Assembly: GCA_024644005.1 (NCBI GenBank)
Contig: JAHELU010000002.1
Span: forward strand, 1-36,089
From: Acidimicrobiales bacterium
GTDB lineage: Bacteria > Actinomycetota > Acidimicrobiia > Acidimicrobiales > SZUA-35
Length of the DNA stretch: 36,089 nt
Direction of reading: 5' to 3'
A model generated the notes under the pieces. That model was not told where the DNA came from. It saw only the letters and a program-made list of their open reading frames with translations, and made no database searches. This document shows positions 7,330 to 16,490 of the stretch, piece by piece. Numbering within the stretch: position 1 is the stretch's first letter; the number at the start of each line of letters is the position of its first letter. The position numbers were made by a program, and so were the translations under genes.

Positions 7330-9885
7330 TCAGCTCCTCATGCGCTCGCCGTGACGATCCCACAGGCACCCATCGACCGGCGAGGCCGGGCGGCGGACCC
7401 CGACCACCTCGATCTCGAAGCCGTCCGACGCCCCCTCGAGGGCGGCGGGCACGTAGCCGAGGGCCACCGACTCCTCGCTGTGGTGGGCGTAGCCACCCGA
7501 GGTGACCCACCCGACCACCTCACCGTCGTGCCAGATCGGCTCGTCGCCGATGACATCACAGGCCGACTCGCCGCCCGAGTGGTCGCCGGAGGGATCGCCG
7601 GTGTCGACGGTCCAGGTCAGCAGCCGCCGTCGCGGACCGGCCACCTCGGCCAGGGCGTCACGGCCGATGAAGTCCTTGTCGAGCCGGACGAAACGATCGA
7701 GCCCTGCCTCGAACGGGTCGTAGATGGGACGGAACTCCCTGGCCCAGGACCCGAAGCTCTTGTCGAGCCGGAGGCTGTCGAGGGCATCGAGGCCGAACAA
7801 CCCGAGCCCGAGGTCACCGCCCTCGGCCTGCAGCAGGTCGAACACCGCCCGCTGGGCCGAGGACGGCATCCAGAACTCGTAGCCGAGGTCGCCCGTGTAG
7901 GTCACCCGACCACACCAGACCGACAGCGGGCCGAGATCCAGTTCCCGGAAGTCCATGAACCGGAACCCGTCGGCCGACACGTCCGATCCGGTGAGACGGG
8001 ACAGCAGCTCCCGGGACCGGGGGCCGGCGATCGACAGGCCGCACAGCTCCCAACCCAGCGTCCGGTAGACGACGGCGCCGCCGGCCGCCGACGGCTCGGC
8101 CTCCAGCTGCTGGTCGAACCATCGCTCGTAGTATCGCTCGGCGATGCCGGAGCCGAAGACCACGAACCGCTCTCCGTCGCCGAGGTTCTGGGTGGCGCCG
8201 CCGGTTCTGGTGGTGATCGGCCCCTCGGCGGTCCCCGGGGTCGAGCCGAGGCAGGCCACGGTCAGGTCCCCGATCAGCTTGCCGTTGTGGTTGGTCATCG
8301 GGGCCAGCGCCATGCGGCCCGGCCTCGGCACGCGATTGGTGAAGAGCCGATCGAGGAAGGCCCTGGCGCCGGGACCGCTGAACAAGAACTTGGAGAACCC
8401 GGTGGTCTCCATCATCCCGACGCCGGCCCTGACCGCCCGCACCTCCTCTGCGACCGGCTCCCAGGCGTTCGATCGACCGAACGTCACGTCCTCGACCGGC
8501 TCGAGGCCCGGACGCTGGAACCATCGGGCCGACTCGAGCCCGAAGGCGTCGCCCCACACGGCGTTCTCGGCCACCAGCCGGTCGTAGATCGGCGAGGTGT
8601 GCAGTGGGCGGCCCGCAGGCAACACCTCGTTCGGGAACTGGATCCTGAACCGTCGGGAGTAGTTCTCCCGGACCTTGGCACTGGTGTAGCCGAGGGTGGC
8701 GTACTCGCCGAAGCGGGCCACGTCCATGCCCCACACGTCGAAGCCGGGGTCGCCGTCGGTGATCCAGTTGGCGAGGGCCAGCCCGACCCCGCCCCCCTGG
8801 GACAGGCCGGCCATGACCGCACAGGCGCTCCAGAACCCGGGCAACCCCCGAATCGGGCCGAGCAACGGGTTACCGTCGGGGGCGAACGTGAACGGACCGT
8901 TGATGACCTGCTTGATGCCGGCCTCGGCGAAGATCGGGAAGTGCTTGAAGCCGACGTCGAGCGATTCGGCGATCCGATCGAGGTCGGGGCTCAGCAGCCG
9001 CATGCCGAAGTCCCACGGCGTCTGCTCCGGGGACCAGGGCTTGCCGTTCCGCTCGTAGGTGCCGAGCAGCAGGCCGCCGGCCTCCTGCCGCATGTAGATC
9101 TCACCCCCGAAGTCGATGCAGTGGAGCACCTCGCCGTGCTCGGCGTTGTAGGCCGCGATCTCCGGGATGTCCTCGGTCAGGAGGTACATGTGCTCCATGG
9201 CCAGCAGCGGCAGCTCCAGGCCCACCATCCGCCCGACCTCGCGGGCCCAGAGACCACCGGCGTTGACGACGTGCTCGCAGTGGATCGTGCCAGCGGCCTC
9301 CCCTGAGGGGGTGTCGTACACGTCGACGAGCCAGCCGCCCTCTGCGGAGCGGGTGATGGCCCTGGCCCAAGTGTTGCGGTGGACGACCGCCCCCCGGTTC
9401 TTGGCGCACTGGGCGTAGGCGTGGGTCACCCCCGACGGGTCGACGTGCCCCTCGTGGCGGTCGTACATGGCGCCGACGAAGTACTGCTCCTCCAGCAACG
9501 GCATCAGCCGCTTGGCCTCCGCCACCGAGATGAGCTCGGTCTCCATGCCGAGGTACCGGCCCCGGGCGTGGGCCATGCGGAGCCAGTCCATCCGCTCGGC
9601 GGTGTCGGCCAGCATCACGCCGCCGGTCAGGTGGATACCGCAGTCCCGGCCGGACTCCTGCTCGATCTCCCGGTACAGCTCGATCGTGTACTGCTGGAGC
9701 TTGGCCACGTTCGGGTCGCCGTTGAGGGTGTGCATCCCGCCGGCAGAGTGCCAGGTCGACCCGGCGGTCAGCTCGGTCCGCTCGAGGAGCACGACATCGG
9801 TCCAGCCGTTCTTGGTCAGGTGGTACAGCACGCTCGTGCCGACGACACCGCCACCGACCACCACCACCTGCGTCGTCGTCTTCAT
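7330..9885 (-). CDS. dimethylglycine/sarcosine dehydrogenase-type flavoprotein with C-terminal GcvT domains
   Basis: 851 aa. The N-terminal DAO domain (about residues 1-385) has VVVVGGGVVGTSVLYHLTKNG and GSTWHSAGGM; His46 sits where DMGDH/SARDH bind FAD covalently. The C-terminal half (about 430-850) is a tetrahydrofolate-binding GcvT-like unit, with AVRAGVGMMETTGFSKFLFS, MDFRELDLGPLSVWCGRVTY, TGDLGYEFWMPSSAQRAVF and FGLDALDSLRLDKSFGSWAR. Family members oxidatively demethylate N-methyl amino acids and pass the C1 unit to tetrahydrofolate. It starts 39 nt after the MttB-family stop and ends 22 nt before the smaller oxidase. Substrate (dimethylglycine, sarcosine, N-methylproline or other) is unresolved. 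Confidence 0.92.
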   Translation of the reverse strand: MKTTTQVVVVGGGVVGTSVLYHLTKNGWTDVVLLERTELTAGSTWHSAGGMHTLNGDPNVAKLQQYTIELYREIEQESGRDCGIHLTGGVMLADTAERMDWLRMAHARGRYLGMETELISVAEAKRLMPLLEEQYFVGAMYDRHEGHVDPSGVTHAYAQCAKNRGAVVHRNTWARAITRSAEGGWLVDVYDTPSGEAAGTIHCEHVVNAGGLWAREVGRMVGLELPLLAMEHMYLLTEDIPEIAAYNAEHGEVLHCIDFGGEIYMRQEAGGLLLGTYERNGKPWSPEQTPWDFGMRLLSPDLDRIAESLDVGFKHFPIFAEAGIKQVINGPFTFAPDGNPLLGPIRGLPGFWSACAVMAGLSQGGGVGLALANWITDGDPGFDVWGMDVARFGEYATLGYTSAKVRENYSRRFRIQFPNEVLPAGRPLHTSPIYDRLVAENAVWGDAFGLESARWFQRPGLEPVEDVTFGRSNAWEPVAEEVRAVRAGVGMMETTGFSKFLFSGPGARAFLDRLFTNRVPRPGRMALAPMTNHNGKLIGDLTVACLGSTPGTAEGPITTRTGGATQNLGDGERFVVFGSGIAERYYERWFDQQLEAEPSAAGGAVVYRTLGWELCGLSIAGPRSRELLSRLTGSDVSADGFRFMDFRELDLGPLSVWCGRVTYTGDLGYEFWMPSSAQRAVFDLLQAEGGDLGLGLFGLDALDSLRLDKSFGSWAREFRPIYDPFEAGLDRFVRLDKDFIGRDALAEVAGPRRRLLTWTVDTGDPSGDHSGGESACDVIGDEPIWHDGEVVGWVTSGGYAHHSEESVALGYVPAALEGASDGFEIEVVGVRRPASPVDGCLWDRHGERMRS

Positions 9886-9924
9886 GGTCCGGCCCGTGCT
9901 CCGTTTCGCTCGCTCAGTGGTCGC

Positions 9925-11562
9925 TCAATAGTCCGTGGCGACGCCGCCGGCCGCCACACGGCGAGCCACGAAATCGTCCAGCTCGGCTCGAGTCTGGTCG
10001 TCCATCGGCGGCGGGGTGAAGTCGGCCAGCAGCTGCCGGCAGACCTCGGCCGCCCGCTGCTCGGCCGTCGGGGATCCGGCCTCGAGCCACGACTCGAAGT
10101 TGCGCCAGTCCGAGATCATCGGAGCGAAGAAGGCGTTGCGGTACCGGTCCTGGGTGTGCTGCACGCCGAAGAAGTGCCCACCGGGGCCGACCTCGGCGAT
10201 CGCGTCGACGGCCAGCGACGCGTCGTCGACGATCAGGGGCTGCAGGAATGCGGCCACCATGGCGAGGAGGTCGGCGTCGAGCACCATCTTCTCGAACGAG
10301 GCCCGGAGCCCTCCCTCCAGCCACCCCGCCCCGTGGAAGACCAGATTGGCGCCGCCCATGATCGCCCCCCACAGGGAGAACACCGACTCGTAGCCGGCCT
10401 GGGCGTCGACCGCATTGGCCGCGTTCACGTTCGACGACCGGTACGGGAGACCGTAGCGGCGGGCCAGCTGCCCGCCGAGCATCGCCGACTGCACGAACTC
10501 GGGTGTCCCGAAGGCGGGCGATCCCGAGCGCATGTCGACGTTGGACGTGAACCCGCCGTACATCACCGGCGCCCCCCGCCTGACCACCTGGCTGAGGGTT
10601 ATGCCGGCCAGGGCCTCGGCGTTCTGCTGGGTGACCGCCCCGGCGATGGTGACCGGGGCCATCGCCCCGGCCAGCGTGAACGGGGTGATGATGCAGACCT
10701 GGTTCCGACCGGCGTACTCGATGATGCCCTGGGCCATCGGGTCGTCGAGCCGCAGCGGTGACGACGTGTTGATGACCGTGGTGATCGACGGCTCACGCTC
10801 CAGCACCGACTCCTCGATCCGCCGGGCGATGCGGGTCATCTCCAGGCAGTCGCGGTTCCGCACCGCGCCGAGGCTGTAGGCGTTGACCGCCTTGTCGCTG
10901 AGGGTCAGCAGGTCATGGGTGGCGTGGAGGTGACGGACCGACGGATGGAGGTCGGCCGGCTCCACCGGGAAGCCGCCGTGGATCTGGATGGCGTTGAGCT
11001 GCTGGGTCAGGCGGACCAGGTCCTGGAAGTCGGCCCGGTTGCCGCTCCGCCGGCCGCCGACCAGGTCGGAGACGTTCGGTGGACTGGCCACTGCACCGAA
11101 CACCACGTGGTCGTCGCCGATGGTCACGGTGTGATCGGGGTTGCGGGCGTGGAGGGTGAACACCGACGGGGCCGACCCGACGAGCTCGACCACCATCTCC
11201 GGATCGAACCGGACCCGATCGCCGTCCACTGCCGCCCCCTGGCCGGCCAGCAACCGGCGGGCGGTCCCGTTCAGGACGTCGATGCCGGTATCCCGCAGCA
11301 CCCCGAGCGATGCCAGGTGGATCGCTTCCAGCCGATCGTCCGAGACGGCCCGCGTCGGCTCGAACCAGCGGCGGTGACCCCGGACCGGTGGCTGCTCGAT
11401 CGCACCGCCGGCCCCGCTCCCTGCTCGGTCCCGGTTGGTCGTCCGCCGACTGCCCCGCCGGCCCGGGCGGCGGCCACCGCCCTCGCCCAGGGCGCTCGCT
11501 CCGGACCCATCGGGGGTCCGGTCGGCGGCACCCTCCAGCGGCCACTCGTCAGCCACGGTCAA
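9925..11562 (-). CDS. MttB-family (trimethylamine/betaine) corrinoid methyltransferase
   Basis: About 545 aa from TTG 11562. MttB-family landmarks include GVLRDTGIDVLNGTARRLL, HARNPDHTVTIGDDHVVFG, PFTLAGAMAPVTIAGAVTQQ, GAPVMYGGFTSNVDMRSGSP and GGANLVFHGAGWLEGGLRAS. Pyrrolysine MttB carries an in-frame amber codon; there is none here, so this is the non-pyrrolysine branch, some members of which demethylate glycine betaine or proline betaine and hand methyl to a corrinoid protein. No corrinoid protein is seen nearby. The N-terminus is Gly/Arg-rich and low-complexity, as in many family members. The frame opens to TTG 11616, but that codon lies on the -10/-35 side of the likely promoter, so TTG 11562, overlapping a short upstream ORF, is preferred. 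Exact start uncertain. Confidence 0.85.
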   Translation of the reverse strand: MTVADEWPLEGAADRTPDGSGASALGEGGGRRPGRRGSRRTTNRDRAGSGAGGAIEQPPVRGHRRWFEPTRAVSDDRLEAIHLASLGVLRDTGIDVLNGTARRLLAGQGAAVDGDRVRFDPEMVVELVGSAPSVFTLHARNPDHTVTIGDDHVVFGAVASPPNVSDLVGGRRSGNRADFQDLVRLTQQLNAIQIHGGFPVEPADLHPSVRHLHATHDLLTLSDKAVNAYSLGAVRNRDCLEMTRIARRIEESVLEREPSITTVINTSSPLRLDDPMAQGIIEYAGRNQVCIITPFTLAGAMAPVTIAGAVTQQNAEALAGITLSQVVRRGAPVMYGGFTSNVDMRSGSPAFGTPEFVQSAMLGGQLARRYGLPYRSSNVNAANAVDAQAGYESVFSLWGAIMGGANLVFHGAGWLEGGLRASFEKMVLDADLLAMVAAFLQPLIVDDASLAVDAIAEVGPGGHFFGVQHTQDRYRNAFFAPMISDWRNFESWLEAGSPTAEQRAAEVCRQLLADFTPPPMDDQTRAELDDFVARRVAAGGVATDY

Positions 11563-11597
11563 CGGGCGGGATCCCGATCCGGCCTGCGGTGCGACAT
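11559..11597 (-). CDS. possible leaderless 12-residue upstream ORF (leader peptide) before the MttB-family gene
   Basis: ATG 11597 lies exactly 6 nt after a TACCGT -10 box, the leaderless geometry. It encodes MSHRRPDRDPAR and stops at TGA 11561-11559. That stop overlaps TTG 11562-11560, the likely start of the methyltransferase, which suggests translational coupling. It may be fortuitous; no peptide function is claimed. Confidence 0.4.
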   Translation of the reverse strand: MSHRRPDRDPAR

Positions 11598-11603
11598 GGC
11601 CGA

Positions 11604-11632
11604 ACGGTACCGTCAAATCGGGGCACGGTCGA
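11604..11632 (-). promoter_or_regulatory. promoter of the MttB-DMGDH-DAO operon
   Basis: Minus strand: -35 TCGACC (11632-11627), 17-nt spacer, -10 TACCGT (11609-11604). Both hexamers and spacing fit a housekeeping actinobacterial promoter. It lies in the short divergent gap shared with the molybdoenzyme gene. Confidence 0.5.
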
Positions 11633-11681
11633 CCTTCCGTGCCGAGTGGCCGGGCGACCGGCCGTCGCCGATACTGGGCGG

Positions 11682-13991
11682 GTGACGGAGACGACCAGCA
11701 CAGTCACCCACTGGGGCCCGTTCCTCGTCGACTCCGATGGCGCCACCGTCACCGGTGTGCGCGGCCACCCGAGCGATCCCGATCCCTCCCCCATCGGCCA
11801 GGCCCTGACCGCGGTCACCGAGCTGCGGGTGGCGCAACCATCGATCCGGCGGTCGTGGCTGGAGGGCGGTCCCGGCACCGCAACCGGGCTGCGGGGGCGG
11901 GAGCCGTTCGTCGTCGTCGACTGGGACGAGGCGCTCGACATCGTGGCGGCCGAGCTGGCCAGGGTCAAGGGGACGCACGGGAACCAGGCCATCTACGGCG
12001 GTTCCTACGGTTGGGGCTCGGCCGGACGGTTCCACCAGCCGTCGAACCAGATCTACCGCTTCCTGCGACAGTACGGGGGTTACACCGACGCCAGGGGCAC
12101 CTACTCGGCGTCGGCGGCCGAGAACATCGTCCCCCACGTCCTTGGCATGGGGTACAACACCGCGGTCGGCCAGCAGACCGCGTGGTCGGTCATCGCCGAG
12201 CACACCGAGCTGTTCGTCGGCTTCGGCAGCCTCCGCCTGTCGAACGCCCAGGTCACGTTCGGCGGCTCCGGTCCCCACCACACGAGGGAGTGGCTCCACA
12301 AGTGCGGTCACGTTCGCTTCGTGAGCATCGGACCGCTGGCCGACGACGAGGCCGACTTCGTCGACAGCCGATGGCTGCCGATCCGGCCCGGCACCGACGT
12401 CGCCCTGATGGCGGCCCTGATCCACACGCTGGTGATCGACGGGGCGGCCGACGAGGCATTCCTGACCAGCCACTGCCACGGCTGGGGCCGTCTGCGCGAC
12501 TACCTGCTCGGACGCAGCGACGGCCAGGCCAAGAATGCGGCCTGGGCGGCATCGATAACCGGCGTCGACGCCACGACGATCGTCGAGCTGGCCAGGCAGA
12601 TGGCGTCGAAGCGGACCATGATCAGCGTCAGCCTGTCGATCCAGCGGACCGACCACGGCGAGCAGCCGTACTGGATGGCGGTCGCCCTTGCCGCGGCCCT
12701 CGGCCAGATCGGCCTACCGGGCGGCGGCATCGCGTTCGGCTTCGGGGCGAACGGCAACACGGGGGCCGGTCAGGTCCGCAAGCGCATCCCCGGCCCGTCG
12801 GTGCCGCTACAGCCGGCGGAGATGCCGGTCATCTCGGTGTCGCGGGTGACCGAGCTGCTGGAGGGCCCTGGCCGGACCTACCACTTCAACGGCATGACCG
12901 GGACGTTCCCCGACATCAAGCTGGTCTACTGGATCGGCGGGAATCCGTTCCACCACCACCAGGACCTCAACCGGCTCGGCCGGGCCTGGCAGCGGCCGGA
13001 GACGATCGTGGTGCACGAGCCGTTCTGGAACCCGATGGCGAAGCGGGCCGACATCGTGTTGCCCGCCACCACCCCTCTGGAGCGAAACGACCTCGGCGGC
13101 GCCGAGACCCTGCTCATCGCCATGCAGGCGACACTTCCCCCCCAGGGCCAGGCCCGCAACGACTACGACATCTTCCGGGGCCTGGCCGAGCGGCTGGGGT
13201 TCGGGGAGCGCCACAGCGAGGGCCGGACCGCGGACGAGTGGATACGCCACCTCTACGAGCGGTTCGAGCAGGACAACGACTACGCGCCGCCGTTCGACCG
13301 GTTCTGGCGGGACGGTGTGGTGGCCCACGCCGACATGGCCCCGATGGGCCACAACCCCCAGGTGTTCCTCTCCGAGTTCCGAGCCGACCCCGCGGCCAAC
13401 CCGCTCGGTACGCCGTCCGGGCTGATCGAGCTGTACTCGGAGGTCATCGCGGCCTTCGACTACGACGACTGCCCGCCCCATCCGACCTGGCTCGAGCCGT
13501 ACGAGCGGCTCGGCACGGACGCGGCCGAGCGGCATCCGCTGCACCTCGTGTCCAATCAGCCGAGGACGAGGCTCCACAGTCAGTACGATCACGCCACGAT
13601 CAGCCGCGAGACGAAGGTGGCGGGCCGGGAGCCGGCCAGGCTCCATCCGGCCGACGCGGCCGCCCGCGACATCGCGGACGGCGACGTGATCCGGATCTTC
13701 AACGACCGGGGGGCCTGTCTGGCGGGTGCGGTGCTGAGCGATGCGCTGATGCGGGGGGTCGTGCAGCTGTCGACCGGAGCCTGGTACGACCCGGACGAGA
13801 CCGGGATGTGCAAGCACGGCAACCCGAACGTGTTGACCAGGGACAAGGGCACGTCGAAGCTGGCCCAGGGCCCATCGGCCCACACCTGCCTCGTCCAGGT
13901 CGAGCGGTTCGACGGCGAGCCCCCGCCGGTCACGGCGTTCGACCCGCCGACGTTCGCCGAGCGGGCCCCGGTCGCCGCGCCCGATCCGTGA
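11682..13991 (+). CDS. molybdopterin oxidoreductase of the TMAO/DMSO/biotin sulfoxide reductase type (TorA/BisC-like)
   Basis: 769 aa from GTG 11682 (MTETTSTVTHWGPFLVDSDG). The opening has no [4Fe-4S] cysteine set, and the active-site region reads YGGSYGWGSAGRFHQPSNQ, where Ser113 matches the serine Mo ligand of DorA/TorA. VYWIGGNPFHHHQDLNRL and WNPMAKRADIVLPATTPLER are typical bis-MGD contacts, and the C-terminal domain has LHPADAAARDIADGDVIRIF. No Tat or Sec signal is seen, so it is probably cytoplasmic like BisC. It would reduce an N-oxide or S-oxide. It is divergent from the MttB-family operon, so a TMAO-related role is an inference from context. The frame is open far upstream to 11310, antisense to the methyltransferase, which is not credible as coding. 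Confidence 0.9.
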   Translation: MTETTSTVTHWGPFLVDSDGATVTGVRGHPSDPDPSPIGQALTAVTELRVAQPSIRRSWLEGGPGTATGLRGREPFVVVDWDEALDIVAAELARVKGTHGNQAIYGGSYGWGSAGRFHQPSNQIYRFLRQYGGYTDARGTYSASAAENIVPHVLGMGYNTAVGQQTAWSVIAEHTELFVGFGSLRLSNAQVTFGGSGPHHTREWLHKCGHVRFVSIGPLADDEADFVDSRWLPIRPGTDVALMAALIHTLVIDGAADEAFLTSHCHGWGRLRDYLLGRSDGQAKNAAWAASITGVDATTIVELARQMASKRTMISVSLSIQRTDHGEQPYWMAVALAAALGQIGLPGGGIAFGFGANGNTGAGQVRKRIPGPSVPLQPAEMPVISVSRVTELLEGPGRTYHFNGMTGTFPDIKLVYWIGGNPFHHHQDLNRLGRAWQRPETIVVHEPFWNPMAKRADIVLPATTPLERNDLGGAETLLIAMQATLPPQGQARNDYDIFRGLAERLGFGERHSEGRTADEWIRHLYERFEQDNDYAPPFDRFWRDGVVAHADMAPMGHNPQVFLSEFRADPAANPLGTPSGLIELYSEVIAAFDYDDCPPHPTWLEPYERLGTDAAERHPLHLVSNQPRTRLHSQYDHATISRETKVAGREPARLHPADAAARDIADGDVIRIFNDRGACLAGAVLSDALMRGVVQLSTGAWYDPDETGMCKHGNPNVLTRDKGTSKLAQGPSAHTCLVQVERFDGEPPPVTAFDPPTFAERAPVAAPDP

Positions 13992-14051
13992 GCCGTCGCT
14001 GCGGCCGAGGCCGATCTGGCAGGCTGCAACCGGTCAGGACCGCCTGGGCCC

Positions 14052-14057
14052 TACGAT
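14052..14057 (+). promoter_or_regulatory. -10 box giving a leaderless start for the repeat lipoprotein
   Basis: TACGAT followed by 6 nt and then ATG 14064. There is no ribosome site, consistent with a leaderless transcript. No clear -35. Confidence 0.45.
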
Positions 14058-14063
14058 GCTGCC

Positions 14064-15383
14064 ATGGCCACCGGGGTGTGGGGCGCAGTGGGGAGGCGGC
14101 GCTGGATCCCTCGGCGATCGACTGCGCTCGTCCTGGTCGGCGCAGCGGTCCTGCTCTCCGGTTGCGCCACCAGCGGGCAATCCGGCCTCGGCGGAACGGA
14201 TGGGCCGGAGCCGGTGCCGAGCGAGGCCGCCGCCCCGGCCGGTGGGCTGCAATTCGCCGCCGACGGCGACAGGGTCCACTGCGACGGCTCGGAGCGCCGG
14301 ATCGGCGAGATCCGCAACGCCGATCCGAACGAGCCGATCGATTTCACCTCCCCGCTTCCGCTGAAGCTGAGCGGTGCGGTGGCCGACGACGACGGCAGGT
14401 TCTGGATGACCTGGAGCTGCCAGCCCAGCGAGTCGCGGCTGACGTGGGACATCACCGCCACCGGTCGAGCGTCGGGACGTTCGGTCGACTTCACGGTGAC
14501 CGGTACCGCAGAGGACCCTGCGGCCGCTGACACGCTGCAGATCTCCGTGTTCGACGAGGCGTTCGTCTGTGACGGGTTCACCCGTCGGGTCGGTCACCTC
14601 AGCGGAGGAGATCCGAACGAGGCGATCGTGTTCTCATCGGAGGAGACGGCCGGCCTGCGGCCCGGCGCGACCGACGGGAACGGTGAGCTCGACCTGAACT
14701 GGTCCTGCGACGAGGCCTCGATCGGTACCTCCTGGACGGTGACCGCCACCGGAGCCGAGTCCGGTCGGTCCGGTACGTTCTCACTGGTCGGGGTGGCGCC
14801 GGCTCCGGCGACGATCGAGCAGCTCGCCGTCGAGGTGCAGGAGGACCCGTTCGTCTGCGACGGGGGCAGCAGGACCTTCGCCGTCATCACGAATCTCGCC
14901 CCCGACGAGCTCGTCGACTTCGAGGCAGACCCACCGGCCGGAGCCCTTCGCCAGGGACGTGCAGACGGTACCGGGGAACTGCCCGTCCGCTGGCAGTGCG
15001 GCCTCGAGGACGCAGACCGGTCGATGCAGCTGACCGCAACCGGTCAGACCTCCAGGCGATCGACCGTCATCAGCTTCTCCACCACGGCTCCGGGCCCGGG
15101 CCAGGCGCCGGAGCTCGCCGTGACGGTGACCGAGGATCCGTTCCGCTGCGACGGCGCCAGTCGGGCCTTCGCTGTCATCAGCAACTTCGCGCCGGAGGAG
15201 TTCGTCGACTTCACCTCGCCGCAGGCCGACGGTCTCAGACAGGGCCAGGCAGACGAGACCGGCACCCTGCCGATCCGCTGGCAGTGCGGTGCGGGCGACA
15301 TCGACGAGATATGGGAGCTGACCGCCACCGGCCGGACCTCGGACCGCTCGATCACGATCACGGTCACCGGAGCTGCACCCTGA
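14064..15383 (+). CDS. lipoprotein with four tandem two-cysteine domains, function unknown
   Basis: 439 aa. Arg-rich n-region, hydrophobic stretch LVLVGAAVLLSGC (residues 22-34) with lipobox cleavage before Cys34, then a Gly/Pro/Glu linker. Four repeats of about 85-90 residues follow, starting near 62, 157, 248 and 348. Each repeat has a first Cys in a CDG context, a D/APxExxxF turn, a second Cys in WSC or WQC about 45 residues later, and a closing xxTATGxxSxRS strand. The spacing suggests a beta-sandwich with one disulfide per domain, on the outer face of the membrane. I do not recognise the domain. Repeats 3 and 4 are the most alike (for example ADxTGxLPxRWQCG), suggesting recent duplication. 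Not obviously part of an operon. Confidence 0.85.
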   Translation: MATGVWGAVGRRRWIPRRSTALVLVGAAVLLSGCATSGQSGLGGTDGPEPVPSEAAAPAGGLQFAADGDRVHCDGSERRIGEIRNADPNEPIDFTSPLPLKLSGAVADDDGRFWMTWSCQPSESRLTWDITATGRASGRSVDFTVTGTAEDPAAADTLQISVFDEAFVCDGFTRRVGHLSGGDPNEAIVFSSEETAGLRPGATDGNGELDLNWSCDEASIGTSWTVTATGAESGRSGTFSLVGVAPAPATIEQLAVEVQEDPFVCDGGSRTFAVITNLAPDELVDFEADPPAGALRQGRADGTGELPVRWQCGLEDADRSMQLTATGQTSRRSTVISFSTTAPGPGQAPELAVTVTEDPFRCDGASRAFAVISNFAPEEFVDFTSPQADGLRQGQADETGTLPIRWQCGAGDIDEIWELTATGRTSDRSITITVTGAAP

Positions 15384-15419
15384 TGCTCTTGCCGTCGTGC
15401 GGGCCGAGCGGCCCACTCG

Positions 15420-16490
15420 TCAGGCCCACTCCTTGATGACGGGCAGCACCTCGGCTGCGAACAGCCGCATACTGGCCTCGGCCTGGTCGATCGGGATGCC
15501 CCCGTAGCGGAAGCAGGTGGCGAGCTCGAAGGGCCCGATCAGCTCACGGCGAGCCCGGAAGCTCTCGATGATCTGCTCCGGGGTCCCGTGGGCGCAGGCG
15601 TCCATGAAGCCCTGCAGGAAGCCGCTCGCCCCGATCTTGTTCAGCACCTCGGAGGCCTTGGCGTACGCCTCGTAGCCGTCGATCCCGGCGAAGTGGTCGC
15701 CCATCACCTCGTAGTGGTGCAGCACGCTGGCCAGGTAGTTGCCCTGGTACTCGACGGCCCGCTCGGTGGCGACATCGGGATCCTCGTGGCAGTACACGAA
15801 GTCGGCGGTCATCGGCGGTGGCGGCTCCTCACCGTTGAACTCGCGGTACAGCTCCCGCCACCGCTCGATGCTCGGCAGCCTCGCCGTCCACGACCGATCG
15901 GCGAACATCACCATCCTGGCCCGCAACCGGGCCGCCGATTCGACGGAGTCGTCGGAGCTGGCGACGGCATAGGTCCGCTCGGCGAAGTCCCTGGTCGGGG
16001 CCGGGCGGATCTGGGCCCTCATCTGCGGATAGAACGGGCCGTCCCCCTCGATGTAGCCGGTCCGGAGCGCCTCCAGCACCATGGTGGCCCCCTCGTCGAA
16101 GCGGCCCCGGGACTCGTCCATCTCGATGCCCCGCATCCGGTCGTACTCCCGGCGGGACAGGCCGCGACCCATGCCGAACCGCACCCGGCCGCCCGAGATC
16201 TGGTCGAGCAACGAGATCTTCTCCGCCACCCGCAGCGGCTCGTTCCACGGCATGATCACCGCCGCCGTACCCAGGTCGATCCGCTCGGTGATGCCGGCCA
16301 GGTAGGCGAGGAGCTGGGTGTTGTCTGGACAGAACGAGTAGTCGAAGAAGTGGTGCTCGACCGGCCACAGGCAGTCGAACCCGAGGCCCTCCGCCTGTCT
16401 CGCCAGGCGCAGGTCCTCCTCCATCACCTGCTCGTCTGTGTGGTCGGGCCAACCCCATCGGGCGAACACCAACTGCATGCCAACATCCAC
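15420..16490 (-). CDS. LLM-class (luciferase-like) flavin-dependent oxidoreductase
   Basis: 356 aa TIM-barrel protein. Key stretches are LVFARWGWPDHTDEQ, GLGFDCLWPVEHHFFDYSFC, TERIDLGTAAVIMPWNEPLR, EKISLLDQISGGRVRFGMGR and GLSRREYDRMRG, as in bacterial luciferase-like monooxygenases using FMNH2 or F420H2. Substrate unknown. GTG 16490 is chosen because GGGAG lies 6 nt upstream; the later in-frame ATG has no such site. It follows the second LLM gene by 82 nt on the same strand. Confidence 0.88.
   Translation of the reverse strand: MDVGMQLVFARWGWPDHTDEQVMEEDLRLARQAEGLGFDCLWPVEHHFFDYSFCPDNTQLLAYLAGITERIDLGTAAVIMPWNEPLRVAEKISLLDQISGGRVRFGMGRGLSRREYDRMRGIEMDESRGRFDEGATMVLEALRTGYIEGDGPFYPQMRAQIRPAPTRDFAERTYAVASSDDSVESAARLRARMVMFADRSWTARLPSIERWRELYREFNGEEPPPPMTADFVYCHEDPDVATERAVEYQGNYLASVLHHYEVMGDHFAGIDGYEAYAKASEVLNKIGASGFLQGFMDACAHGTPEQIIESFRARRELIGPFELATCFRYGGIPIDQAEASMRLFAAEVLPVIKEWA

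Noticed and set aside
11310-11681. N-terminal extension of the molybdoenzyme
   Set aside because: It is antisense to the MttB-family gene, compositionally unlike a protein, and homology starts at GTG 11682.
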